Assembly: GCA_001770785.1 (NCBI GenBank)
Contig: MERZ01000173.1
Location: 33,516 to 40,663, forward strand
DNA length: 7,148 nt
Direction of reading: 5' to 3'
From: Burkholderiales bacterium RIFCSPHIGHO2_12_FULL_61_11
Lineage (GTDB): Bacteria; Pseudomonadota; Gammaproteobacteria; Burkholderiales; Burkholderiaceae_C
The notes below the pieces were generated by a model, which saw nothing but the letters and a program-made list of their open reading frames with translations, made no database searches and was not told the DNA's origin. A program made the position numbers and the translations under genes. Positions 1 to 5,836 of the stretch are shown piece after piece. Positions within the stretch are counted from its first letter, which is position 1, and each line of letters begins with the position of its first letter.

Positions 1-1
1 A

Positions 2-1327
2 CAAACCAGCGCACCGGGCAGCGGCGGCGACCCGGCGCAGGGCTTTGCCAAAGCCGTGGAGATGTGCAACAACAACGGCCACTGCCGCAAGTTCGACGCC
101 GGCACCATGTGCCCCAGCTACCGTGCGACGCGCGACGAAAAACACCTGACCCGCGGCCGCGCCAACACGCTGCGCCTGGCACTGTCGGGCCAGTTGGAGG
201 GCATGAATGCCCAAGATGCCTTCACCAGCGAAGCCGTGCGGGAAGCGCTGGACTTGTGCGTGAGCTGCAAGGGATGCAAGCGCGACTGCCCGACCGGCGT
301 GGACATGGCGAAAATGAAGGTGGAGTTTTTGCACCACTACAAGGCCAGACACGGCTACACGCTCAAGGACAAGCTGGTTGCGCGCCTGCCCGACTACGCG
401 CACTGGGCCAGCCGCTTCGCTCCGCTGCTGAACCTGCGCGACAAAATTCCGGGCCTGGCCGCCCTGAGCGAAAAGCTCACTGGCTTTACGGCCAAGCGCA
501 CGCTGCCGCAGTGGAGGGCACACACCTTTTTCAGCAAACCACCCGTGAGCGCAACGCGCGAAGAGGTGCTAACGGCCACCAAACCAGTCGTTTTGTTTGT
601 CGATACCTTCAATGGCACCTTTGAGGCAGACAACGCCAGCGCAGCATTAAAAGTGCTGCAAGCCGCCGGATATACCGTGCATGTAGCGACCAAAACAATA
701 GCAGACGGCAAACATTTGTGCTGCGGTCGTACCTACCTGGCCAGCGGCATGGTTGATGAAGCCAAAGCCAAGGCGCGCGAGCTGGTCGCCGCGCTGCTGC
801 CCTTTGCCGAACAAGGCATCGCCATCGTCGGGCTGGAGCCTTCATGCCTGCTGACGCTGCGCGACGAGATGCTGGCGATGGGGCTGGGCGAGGCGGCCCA
901 CACCGTCAGTCGGCAGGCGCTGCTGTTTGAAGAGTTTCTGGCGCGCGAAGCCGCTGTCGGCAATCTGGAAATACTCAAAGCAAGACTAAAGGCCACCGCG
1001 CAGCCGATTCTGCTGCATGGCCATTGCCACCAGAAGGCGTTTGGTGCAGTCAGCCCCATCATCGAGGTACTCAAACTAATTCCTGGTGCCCAGCCGGAGC
1101 TGATCGAGTCCAGTTGCTGCGGCATGGCTGGCAGCTTCGGCTACGAAGCCAGCCACTACGAAGTGTCCATGCAGATGGCCGAACTCAGTTTGTTGCCCGC
1201 CGTGCGCCAGCAGCCTGAGTCAATAGTGGTAGCCGACGGAACCAGTTGCCGCCAGCAGATCCGGGACGGCGCGCAACGTGAAGCAATTCATGTGGCGCTG
1301 CTGATGGCGCGGCAATTGCAGGCGTGA
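2..1327 (+). CDS. FAD-binding and (Fe-S)-binding dehydrogenase, C-terminal part (5' end outside window)
   Basis: This is the C-terminal 441 residues of a large oxidoreductase. The frame is open to the left edge, so the GTG at 56 is an internal valine. Cysteines sit in CNNNGHC and TMCPSY (nt 65-121), followed by CVSCKGCKRDCP (nt 257-292), a CxxCxxCxxxCP pattern; together they suggest two [4Fe-4S] clusters. Two CCG-domain motifs follow: HLCCGRT (CC at nt 719-724) and SSCCGMAGSFG (CC at nt 1115-1120), with EPSC and HGHCHQK between them. This order (ferredoxin-like cluster region, then two cysteine-rich CCG repeats) is that of the C-terminal half of fused GlcD-GlcF-like proteins such as E. coli YdiJ (about 1000 residues), reported as a D-2-hydroxyglutarate dehydrogenase. 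The FAD domain would lie upstream. The family is confident; the substrate (D-2-hydroxyglutarate, D-lactate, glycolate) cannot be told from this part. Confidence 0.88.
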   Translation, partial: QTSAPGSGGDPAQGFAKAVEMCNNNGHCRKFDAGTMCPSYRATRDEKHLTRGRANTLRLALSGQLEGMNAQDAFTSEAVREALDLCVSCKGCKRDCPTGVDMAKMKVEFLHHYKARHGYTLKDKLVARLPDYAHWASRFAPLLNLRDKIPGLAALSEKLTGFTAKRTLPQWRAHTFFSKPPVSATREEVLTATKPVVLFVDTFNGTFEADNASAALKVLQAAGYTVHVATKTIADGKHLCCGRTYLASGMVDEAKAKARELVAALLPFAEQGIAIVGLEPSCLLTLRDEMLAMGLGEAAHTVSRQALLFEEFLAREAAVGNLEILKARLKATAQPILLHGHCHQKAFGAVSPIIEVLKLIPGAQPELIESSCCGMAGSFGYEASHYEVSMQMAELSLLPAVRQQPESIVVADGTSCRQQIRDGAQREAIHVALLMARQLQA

Positions 1328-1421
1328 AGCAGCAACGCATGACTGTGCGTGCAGTTCTGGCCGAGCCACGCCTTGTGCGAACACTACAAAAAAAACAAGA
1401 AGCAACAGGCTCTGGTCGAAG

Positions 1422-1449
1422 AAGTATGCTATTATTTTAATAGCTACTT
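1422..1449. repeat. AT-rich hairpin repeat, Comamonadaceae type
   Basis: The arms AAGTA-T-GCTATTA (1422-1434) and TAATAGC-TACTT (1438-1449) are reverse complements apart from one unpaired T at 1427, closed by a TTT loop. The inner seven-base arms pair perfectly. No T-run follows, so it is not a classical terminator. It lies in the 155-base spacer (1328-1482) between the dehydrogenase and the flavoprotein gene, which otherwise shows only an A8 tract (1388-1395) and no clear promoter. Similar GCTATT...AATAGC elements recur between genes in Comamonadaceae as I recall them; that link is from memory, while the hairpin itself is seen directly. Confidence 0.6.
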
Positions 1450-1482
1450 GTACCTGTTTTGATTGGGTTAAAGGCCGATTTA

Positions 1483-2736
1483 ATGCATAACTTTGACGTT
1501 GTGGTGATAGGCGCAGGTGCTGCCGGCCTGTTTTGCGCGGGGGCGGCCGGCCAGCGCGGACTGAAGGTGCTGCTGCTGGACCACAGCGAGAAAGTGGCCG
1601 AAAAAATCCGCATCTCGGGCGGTGGCCGCTGCAATTTCACCAACCGTGACGTGGGCCCGGCCAACTTCCTGAGCGAGAACCCGCACTTTTGCCGGTCGGC
1701 CCTTTCCCGCTACACACCGCAAGACTTCATGGCGCTGCTGCAGCGCTACAACATTCCATTTCACGAAAAACACAAGGGACAGCTTTTTTGCGACCGCTCG
1801 GCTGAAGACGTCATCAACCTGCTGCTGGCCGAGTGCGCTTGCGGGGGCGTCACGCGCTGGCAGCCTTGCCGCGTCAAAAGCATCGTTGGCCCAGCACAGA
1901 AGGGGGCTGATAGCTACCAAGTCGAGAGCGACCGGGGGCTGATTGAAGCGCGCCAGGTGGTGATTGCCACGGGCGGTCTGTCGATCCCGAAAATCGGTGC
2001 CACCGATTTTGGCTACCGCATCGCCCAACAGTTTGGCTTGGCACTGGTGGCGCCCAGAGCCGCGCTGGTTCCGCTGACTTTCGATGGTGAGGCCTGGGCG
2101 CCTTATGCCCAGTTGAGCGGCCTGGCACTGCCGGTGCAGATTCAAAGCACGCCCGCGGATGCCAGCGCGAAGCAGCGCAAGAAGGCGGTGGTCTTTACGG
2201 AAGACCTGCTGTTCACGCACCGCGGCCTGAGCGGCCCGGCGGTGCTGCAGATATCCAGCTACTGGCGCGAAGGCCAGCCAGTCCGTATCAACCTCGCGCC
2301 CGGCATGGACCTGGCGGCCCAGCTGCTGCGCGCCAAGGCAACCTCGAAAAAACTGATCAGCAACGAGTTGGCCAGCCTGGTGCCCAGCCGCCTGGCCGAC
2401 GCCTGGGTCAGCCAGGACCCGGACCTGCAGCGCCCCATCGCAGAGGCCACCGACAAAGCGCTCCTGGGCCTGGCGCAGCGGCTGTCCGACTGGCAACTGA
2501 CGCCCACCGGCACCGAAGGCTACAAAAAGGCCGAAGTGACCGCAGGCGGCGTCGATACCCGCGATCTCTCCTCCCAGACCATGGAATCGAGGCAGCCGGG
2601 TTTGTATTTCATCGGCGAAGTAGTCGATGTCACCGGCTGGCTGGGCGGCTACAACTTCCAATGGGCCTGGGCGTCGGCGCATGCCTGCGCGCAGGCGCTG
2701 GCAGCCTGGCAGGGAGACACTGACGCGACAGCGTGA
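1483..2736 (+). CDS. BaiN/YhiN (HI0933) family NAD(P)/FAD-dependent oxidoreductase
   Basis: This is a 417-residue flavoprotein, close to E. coli YhiN in length. The N-terminus carries a dinucleotide-binding Rossmann motif, VVVIGAGAAGL, with GxGxxG at residues 10-15. The family signature ISGGGRCNFTN follows (residues 44-54). The C-terminus has TAGGVDTRDL and then GEVVDVTGWLGGYNFQWAW (residues 378-396), which closes the FAD site in this family. No membrane segment is evident, so it is probably cytosolic. BaiN of Clostridium scindens acts on bile-acid intermediates, but most proteobacterial members have no established substrate, so no reaction is assigned. I chose ATG 1483 because AAAGG (1470-1474) lies eight bases upstream and Rossmann proteins normally begin just before the first strand. 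A TTG at 1459 in the same frame would add eight residues and is less likely. The gene appears to be transcribed alone. Confidence 0.9.
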   Translation: MHNFDVVVIGAGAAGLFCAGAAGQRGLKVLLLDHSEKVAEKIRISGGGRCNFTNRDVGPANFLSENPHFCRSALSRYTPQDFMALLQRYNIPFHEKHKGQLFCDRSAEDVINLLLAECACGGVTRWQPCRVKSIVGPAQKGADSYQVESDRGLIEARQVVIATGGLSIPKIGATDFGYRIAQQFGLALVAPRAALVPLTFDGEAWAPYAQLSGLALPVQIQSTPADASAKQRKKAVVFTEDLLFTHRGLSGPAVLQISSYWREGQPVRINLAPGMDLAAQLLRAKATSKKLISNELASLVPSRLADAWVSQDPDLQRPIAEATDKALLGLAQRLSDWQLTPTGTEGYKKAEVTAGGVDTRDLSSQTMESRQPGLYFIGEVVDVTGWLGGYNFQWAWASAHACAQALAAWQGDTDATA

Positions 2737-2760
2737 AAATTAAAACTGCTCTGCTACAAT
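2733..2760 (+). promoter_or_regulatory. Probable sigma70 promoter of rpsU
   Basis: An extended -10, TGC-TACAAT (2752-2760), is preceded at a 16-base spacing by GTGAAA (2733-2738), an imperfect -35. TACAAT matches five of six bases of TATAAT and the TGn extension strengthens it. The -35 overlaps the last codons of the flavoprotein gene (stop 2734-2736). Transcription would begin near 2767, giving a leader of about 75 bases before rpsU. The position and quality fit a strongly expressed ribosomal protein gene; the exact start is inferred. Confidence 0.65.
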
Positions 2761-2782
2761 CACAGGCTTTGCTAGCAAACCC

Positions 2783-2833
2783 GCACCTGGCCTGATCCTG
2801 ATCAGATCACTGAAGGTGCCTTCTATCGGATCA
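2783..2833 (+). promoter_or_regulatory. Structured leader of rpsU, candidate cis-regulatory RNA
   Basis: Several inverted repeats lie in the untranslated leader. GCACCT (2783-2788) pairs with AGGTGC (2814-2819). Nested inside, TGATC (2793-2797) pairs with GATCA (2805-2809) around a seven-base loop, separated from the outer stem by a symmetrical 4x4 internal loop. A competing pair joins TGATCC (2793-2798) to GGATCA (2828-2833), and GAAG/CTTC (2812-2823) could form a third hairpin. The only weak Shine-Dalgarno-like bases, CGGA (2827-2830), fall within the competing pair. The pairings are read directly; a regulatory role is inference. Confidence 0.4.
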
Positions 2834-2841
2834 ACTCATCA

Positions 2842-3054
2842 ATGACCACCATTCGCGTAAAAGATAACGAACCCTTCGACGTGGCGCTGCGCCGCTTCAA
2901 GCGCACCATTGAAAAACTCGGTCTGCTGACCGACCTGCGCGCCCGCGAGTTTTACGAAAAACCAACGGCCGAGCGCAAGCGCAAGAAAGCCGCCGCCGTC
3001 AAGCGCAACTACAAGCGCATCCGCTCCATGCAGTTGCCGAAAAAACTGTACTAA
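2842..3054 (+). CDS. rpsU: 30S ribosomal protein S21 (bS21)
   Basis: This is a 70-residue, strongly basic protein of the small ribosomal subunit, at the full family length. It begins [21 protein letters not shown] and contains the typical [18 protein letters not shown] and [12 protein letters not shown] segments, ending in a lysine/arginine-rich tail. S21 binds the 30S platform near the 3' end of 16S rRNA and assists translation initiation. The ATG at 2842 fits the conserved N-terminus, but no strong Shine-Dalgarno precedes it. The gene has its own promoter-like element and structured leader upstream and a strong terminator downstream, so it is probably mainly monocistronic. In E. coli rpsU is followed by dnaG and rpoD; here it is followed by yqeY, an arrangement also found in other bacteria including Bacillus. 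Confidence 0.98.
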   Translation: MTTIRVKDNEPFDVALRRFKRTIEKLGLLTDLRAREFYEKPTAERKRKKAAAVKRNYKRIRSMQLPKKLY

Positions 3055-3077
3055 AAAGTACAGCCTTCCGGCAGCCC

Positions 3078-3113
3078 AAAAGCCCGCAAGAGGACGCTCT
3101 AGCGGGCTTTTTT
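3078..3113 (+). terminator. Intrinsic terminator after rpsU
   Basis: AAAAGCCCGC (3078-3087) pairs with GCGGGCTTTT (3102-3111), followed by further Ts to 3113. The 14-base interior itself folds as AGAG-GACG-CTCT with a four-base loop and one A-A mismatch, so the stem is nearly continuous. The GC-rich stem plus T-run is a textbook Rho-independent terminator. It lies 23 bases after the rpsU stop. On the minus strand the stem is preceded and followed by A/T, so weak activity in the other direction is possible. Confidence 0.93.
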
Positions 3114-3152
3114 ACTTTTCAACCCCTATCCGAATCCCTTCAGGAGACCGCA

Positions 3153-3599
3153 ATGTCACTCAAAGAACAAATCACCGAAGACATGAAAACTGCCATGCGC
3201 GCCAAAGACAGTGAGCGCCTGGGCACCATTCGCCTGCTGCTGGCGGCCATCAAGCAAAAAGAGGTGGACGAACGCGTCGTGGTGGACGATGTGGCCGCGG
3301 TCGCCATCGTCGACAAACTGATCAAGCAGCGCAAGGATTCGATTGAGGCATTTCAAAAGGCCGCACGCACGGATCTGGCGGACAAGGAAGCGGCCGAAAT
3401 CATCGTGCTGCAGACTTACCTGCCCGCGCGCCTGAGCGCCGAAGAAGTCACGACCGCCGTGAAAGCCATCGTCGCCGAACTCGGTGCCAAAGGCCCCGGC
3501 GACATGGGCAAAGTCATGGGCGCAGTCAAGACCCAACTGGCCGGAAAGGCCGACATGAGCCAGGTTTCGGCGGCGGTGAAAGCAGCGCTGGCAAGCTGA
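3153..3599 (+). CDS. yqeY: GatB/YqeY domain-containing protein
   Basis: This 148-residue protein matches the usual length of the YqeY family. It starts MSLKEQITEDMKTAMRAKD, continues with the helical segment LGTIRLLLAAIKQKEVDER (residues 23-41), and has the family's QTYLPARLSAEEV motif near the middle. The C-terminal part, GDMGKVMGAVKTQLAGKADM, resembles the helical tail of GatB, the tRNA-binding subunit of the Glu/Asp-tRNA amidotransferase. YqeY proteins are thought to be connected with tRNA or translation, but their reaction is not established. AGGAG (3142-3146) lies six bases before the ATG and fixes the start. It follows rpsU but is separated from it by a strong terminator, so it needs read-through or its own promoter; none is obvious in the 40 bases between terminator and start. 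Confidence 0.93.
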   Translation: MSLKEQITEDMKTAMRAKDSERLGTIRLLLAAIKQKEVDERVVVDDVAAVAIVDKLIKQRKDSIEAFQKAARTDLADKEAAEIIVLQTYLPARLSAEEVTTAVKAIVAELGAKGPGDMGKVMGAVKTQLAGKADMSQVSAAVKAALAS

Positions 3600-3616
3600 C
3601 GAACGATGCCCAAGGC

Positions 3617-3647
3617 ACTACTGAATCAATAGCATGCAGCGCCAGGA
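3617..3647 (-). repeat. Degenerate second copy of the AT-rich repeat
   Basis: Read on the minus strand, this stretch contains GCTATTGATTCAGTAG followed by TGCCTTG. Aligned without gaps to the 23 bases starting at 1428 it matches at 16 positions, including GCTATT, TAG and the final CTTG. The internal inverted repeat is imperfect (GCTATTGA against TCAGTAG, with one mismatch or wobble). It lies directly after the yqeY stop codon. It may be a decayed member of the same intergenic repeat family; with seven mismatches in a short AT-rich word, chance remains possible. Confidence 0.3.
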
Positions 3648-3683
3648 CTCATTGCGCCTGACTCCGAAAAGGCCTGAATTCTC

Positions 3684-3767
3684 GTAGTCGGGTTAGCGAA
3701 GCGTAACCCGACAAGCATCGGTCACAGACAAAGATGTCGGGTTACACCTGCGGCTAACCCGACCTAC
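3684..3767. repeat. REPIN-like element: two inverted REP-type hairpins
   Basis: The nine-base word GTCGGGTTA occurs at 3687-3695 and 3736-3744, and its reverse complement at 3704-3712 and 3755-3763. Each pair makes a 9-bp hairpin with an 8- or 10-base loop. The two hairpins are themselves inverted: GTAACCCGACA (3703-3713) is the exact complement of TGTCGGGTTAC (3735-3745), and the outer ends (3684-3697 and 3753-3767) pair with one bulged base. The whole 84-base unit can therefore fold as one long cruciform. It sits between the convergent ends of yqeY and pmbA, a typical place for REP elements. No T-run follows either hairpin on either strand. The rest of the spacer (3600-3683, 3768-3774) shows no gene. 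Confidence 0.75.
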
Positions 3768-3774
3768 AAAAAAA

Positions 3775-5184
3775 TTAAGAACCTGCCACCTTCATCCGGT
3801 TGACCAAAATCGAGCCGACGGTCTTGGCACCGAAGTTGTAGGTATCCGCGCCCACGGCCTGGATGCCCTTGAGCATGTCCCTGAGGTTGCCGGCAATGGT
3901 GATTTCTTCAACCGGAAATGCGATCTGGCCGTTTTCCACCCAGAAGCCGGTAGCGCCGCGCGAGTAGTCGCCCGTCACGTAGTTCACGCCCTGCCCCATC
4001 AACTCGGTCACAAACAAGCCCCGACCCAGTTTGCGCAGCATCGCGTCAAGATCGTCTCCGGCGCGCGTCTGCCGACTGGTGAGCGTGAGGTTGTGCGAGC
4101 CACCGGCATTGCCCGTGGTGCGCATGCCCAGCTTGCGGGCTGAATAGGTGCTCAGGAAGTAACCGGCCACCCGTCCTGCGTCCACCACCTTGCGCGCGCT
4201 GGTTTTCACACCTTCGCCATCAAACGGCGCGCTGCCCTTGCCCTTGAGCAGGTGCGGGTCTTCAGCGATGTCAATGTGTTTGGGGAAAACCAGTTTGCCC
4301 AGGCTGTCCGCCAAAAACGTGTTTTTCCGGTATAGCGCACCGCCACTGATGGCCTGCACAAAGCCGCCCAGCAGGCCTGCCGCCACCGGGGACTCAAACA
4401 GCACCGGGCACTCGGTGGTGGGAATTTTCCGGCTTTTCAGGCGCGCCAGCGCGCGTTCGGCGGCATAGCGGCCCACCGCTTCAGGGCGGGCCAGCTCGGT
4501 GGCGTCGCGCATGGAGCTGTACCAGGCATCGCGCTGCATCTGGCTGCCCTTGCCGGCGATGGGCGCCACGGAAATGCTGTGCCGCGAGCTGGCATAACCG
4601 CCGCGAAAACCCTTGCTGTGGGCACTGAAAAAATGGCTTTGCTGGGCCGACACGCCAGCCCCTTCGCTGTTGGTGATCAGGCGGCTCGTTCCCATGGCGG
4701 CGGCTTCGCACTGCAGCGCCAGCCGGGCGGCCTCTTCCGAAGTGATGACCCAGGGATGGAACAGGTCCAGCGCCGGGTGGTCGCGGGCGATGTCGCGCTC
4801 GTCGGGCAAGCCCGAGGTTTCGTCTTCCGCCGTGAAGCGCGCAATGTCGTAAGCGGCTTTCACGGTCTGCGCAATCGCCGCTTTCGAAAAATCGCTGGTG
4901 GCCGCGTTGCCGCGCTTTTTGCCGACGTACACCGTGATGCCCAGCGACTTGTCGCGGTTGCGCTCCACGCTTTCCAGTTCACCCTTGCGCACGCTGACCG
5001 AAAGGCCGCAGCCCTCAGACGCTTCGGCCGAAGCGTCGCTGGCACCGAGCTTTTTGGCGTGCGCCAGCGCGCTGTCAACCAGATCCTCAAATAAGTCCCG
5101 GTGGTAGCTGAACCCGGCCTCGGGCTGGCTGATCTTCAGGCGGGGCGCCTTTTGGGCTGAACGGGGAGAGAAAATTTGAGTCAT
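3775..5184 (-). CDS. pmbA: Metalloprotease-related protein PmbA (TldE)
   Basis: This 469-residue protein is close to the family's usual 450. It belongs to the TldD/PmbA (U62) family, whose TldD-TldE heterodimer degrades unfolded peptides and matures peptide products such as microcin B17; PmbA is the subunit without the metal site. Clear signatures are STYSARKLGMRTTGNAGGSHN in the C-terminal half and then VTELMGQGVNYVTGDYSRGA and PVEEITIAGNLRDM near the C-terminus. No HExxxH motif is present, as expected for TldE rather than TldD. I chose ATG at 5182-5184 because it precedes the family-like FSYHRDLFEDLVDSALAHA by a short linker. An upstream ATG at 5244 would add a hydrophobic stretch made only of sequence antisense to yjgA. 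No clear Shine-Dalgarno is seen. It diverges from yjgA, as in E. coli; no tldD is in the window. Confidence 0.95.
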   Translation of the reverse strand: MTQIFSPRSAQKAPRLKISQPEAGFSYHRDLFEDLVDSALAHAKKLGASDASAEASEGCGLSVSVRKGELESVERNRDKSLGITVYVGKKRGNAATSDFSKAAIAQTVKAAYDIARFTAEDETSGLPDERDIARDHPALDLFHPWVITSEEAARLALQCEAAAMGTSRLITNSEGAGVSAQQSHFFSAHSKGFRGGYASSRHSISVAPIAGKGSQMQRDAWYSSMRDATELARPEAVGRYAAERALARLKSRKIPTTECPVLFESPVAAGLLGGFVQAISGGALYRKNTFLADSLGKLVFPKHIDIAEDPHLLKGKGSAPFDGEGVKTSARKVVDAGRVAGYFLSTYSARKLGMRTTGNAGGSHNLTLTSRQTRAGDDLDAMLRKLGRGLFVTELMGQGVNYVTGDYSRGATGFWVENGQIAFPVEEITIAGNLRDMLKGIQAVGADTYNFGAKTVGSILVNRMKVAGS

Positions 5185-5193
5185 ATGGGTCGC

Positions 5194-5200
5194 TATGATA
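5194..5200. promoter_or_regulatory. Candidate shared, nearly symmetrical -10 element for pmbA and yjgA
   Basis: Read on the plus strand 5194-5199 is TATGAT; on the minus strand 5200-5195 is TATCAT. Each matches TATAAT at five of six positions. Transcripts starting the usual distance downstream would begin about four bases before the yjgA ATG at 5210 and four to five bases before the pmbA ATG at 5184. No good -35 is seen at a normal spacing on either side: TTGAGT (5176-5181) is 12 bases away on the plus strand and TTGATG (5220-5215) 14 on the minus. The start sites are inferred. Confidence 0.35.
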
Positions 5201-5209
5201 CTGACTGCC

Positions 5210-5836
5210 ATGAACATCAAGACTATTAAGGCTAACAAAGCCACAAAGGGCTATTGGTCCAACGGCCGATTCGTCAAACCCGAAGAGATCGCCGCAGAGG
5301 AAGTGGGACCGCCCAGCAAAACGCAACTCAAAGCCGAGGCCGATGAAAAACAGGCCTTGGGCGAAGCGCTGCTGAGCTTGCGCGCCGACCTGATGGCGCG
5401 CCTGGATCTGCCCGCCAAATTGCTCGATGCCATTGCCGAGGCCAAGCGCATCACCCACTTCGAGGGCAGGCGCCGCCAGCTGCAATTCATAGGCAAACTG
5501 ATGCGCCCGCTCGATGCCGCGCCGATTCGGGAAGCCATTGCCGAGCAGCAAGGCGGCTCGGCGCAGCTCACGCTCACCCTGCACCTGGCCGAGCAATGGC
5601 GCGACCAGCTGATCGGTTCGGACGAAGCGCTGGGCCGCTGGCTCACGGAACACCCGGACACCGACTCGCAGCAGTTGCGCGCGCTGATCCGCCAGGCCCG
5701 CAAGGACGCCAAGGCTGACAAGCCTGAGAGCGCCGGAGAAGCGCCGCGCCATGGCAAGCCTTACCGCGAGATTTTCCAGATGGTCAAACAAGCGCTTGGC
5801 CAGCAAAACGAAGAACCCCAGGAGCCCGACGCATGA
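5210..5836 (+). CDS. yjgA: Ribosome-associated protein YjgA / DarP (DUF615)
   Basis: This 208-residue protein is slightly longer than E. coli YjgA (about 183). It contains the family core ITHFEGRRRQLQFIGKLMR, compared with MEGRRRQLQLIGKMLR in E. coli, a middle region with LAEQWRDQLIG, and the C-terminal QQLRALIRQARKD followed by YREIFQMV. The E. coli protein binds late 50S ribosomal subunit precursors and helps their maturation (DarP). The N-terminus KATKGYWSNGRFV resembles the KGYF.RGQFV start seen in betaproteobacterial members. I prefer ATG 5210; ATG 5195 in the same frame adds five residues and cannot be excluded, and neither has a good Shine-Dalgarno. The gene diverges from pmbA and its last bases overlap mog, so the two are probably co-transcribed. 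The tail is charged and likely disordered. Confidence 0.92.
   Translation: MNIKTIKANKATKGYWSNGRFVKPEEIAAEEVGPPSKTQLKAEADEKQALGEALLSLRADLMARLDLPAKLLDAIAEAKRITHFEGRRRQLQFIGKLMRPLDAAPIREAIAEQQGGSAQLTLTLHLAEQWRDQLIGSDEALGRWLTEHPDTDSQQLRALIRQARKDAKADKPESAGEAPRHGKPYREIFQMVKQALGQQNEEPQEPDA
5820..5824 (+). promoter_or_regulatory. Ribosome binding site of mog inside yjgA
   Basis: AGGAG lies eight bases before the mog ATG (5833), within the last codons of yjgA. It supports that ATG as the start and shows that mog can initiate independently as well as by coupling through the ATGA overlap. Confidence 0.75.

Noticed and set aside
56..58. GTG as the start of the Fe-S protein.
   Set aside because: The frame stays open to the window edge and the first cluster motif begins three codons later, so this is an internal valine of a truncated larger protein.
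1335..1350. Small hairpin ACGCA/TGCGT after the dehydrogenase gene as a terminator.
   Set aside because: The stem is only five or six base pairs and no T-run follows; not distinguishable from chance.
1459..1482. TTG start for the flavoprotein gene.
   Set aside because: The ATG at 1483 has AAAGG at a good spacing and places the Rossmann motif at the usual distance from the N-terminus.
1480..2682. A 400-codon open frame on the minus strand opposite the flavoprotein gene.
   Set aside because: It mirrors GC-rich codon usage of the plus-strand gene, shows no recognisable domain, and the plus strand carries clear conserved FAD motifs.
3687..3763. The two GTCGGGTTA hairpins as terminators for yqeY or pmbA.
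   Set aside because: Neither strand has a T-run directly after a stem; the repeated and inverted layout fits a REP-type element better. Rho-independent activity cannot be ruled out but is not supported.
5185..5244. A longer pmbA start giving a hydrophobic, signal-like N-terminus (MALLALIVLMFMAVSII...).
   Set aside because: The added residues come entirely from the strand opposite the spacer and first codons of yjgA, the family has no membrane anchor, and the ATG at 5184 gives a family-like N-terminus.
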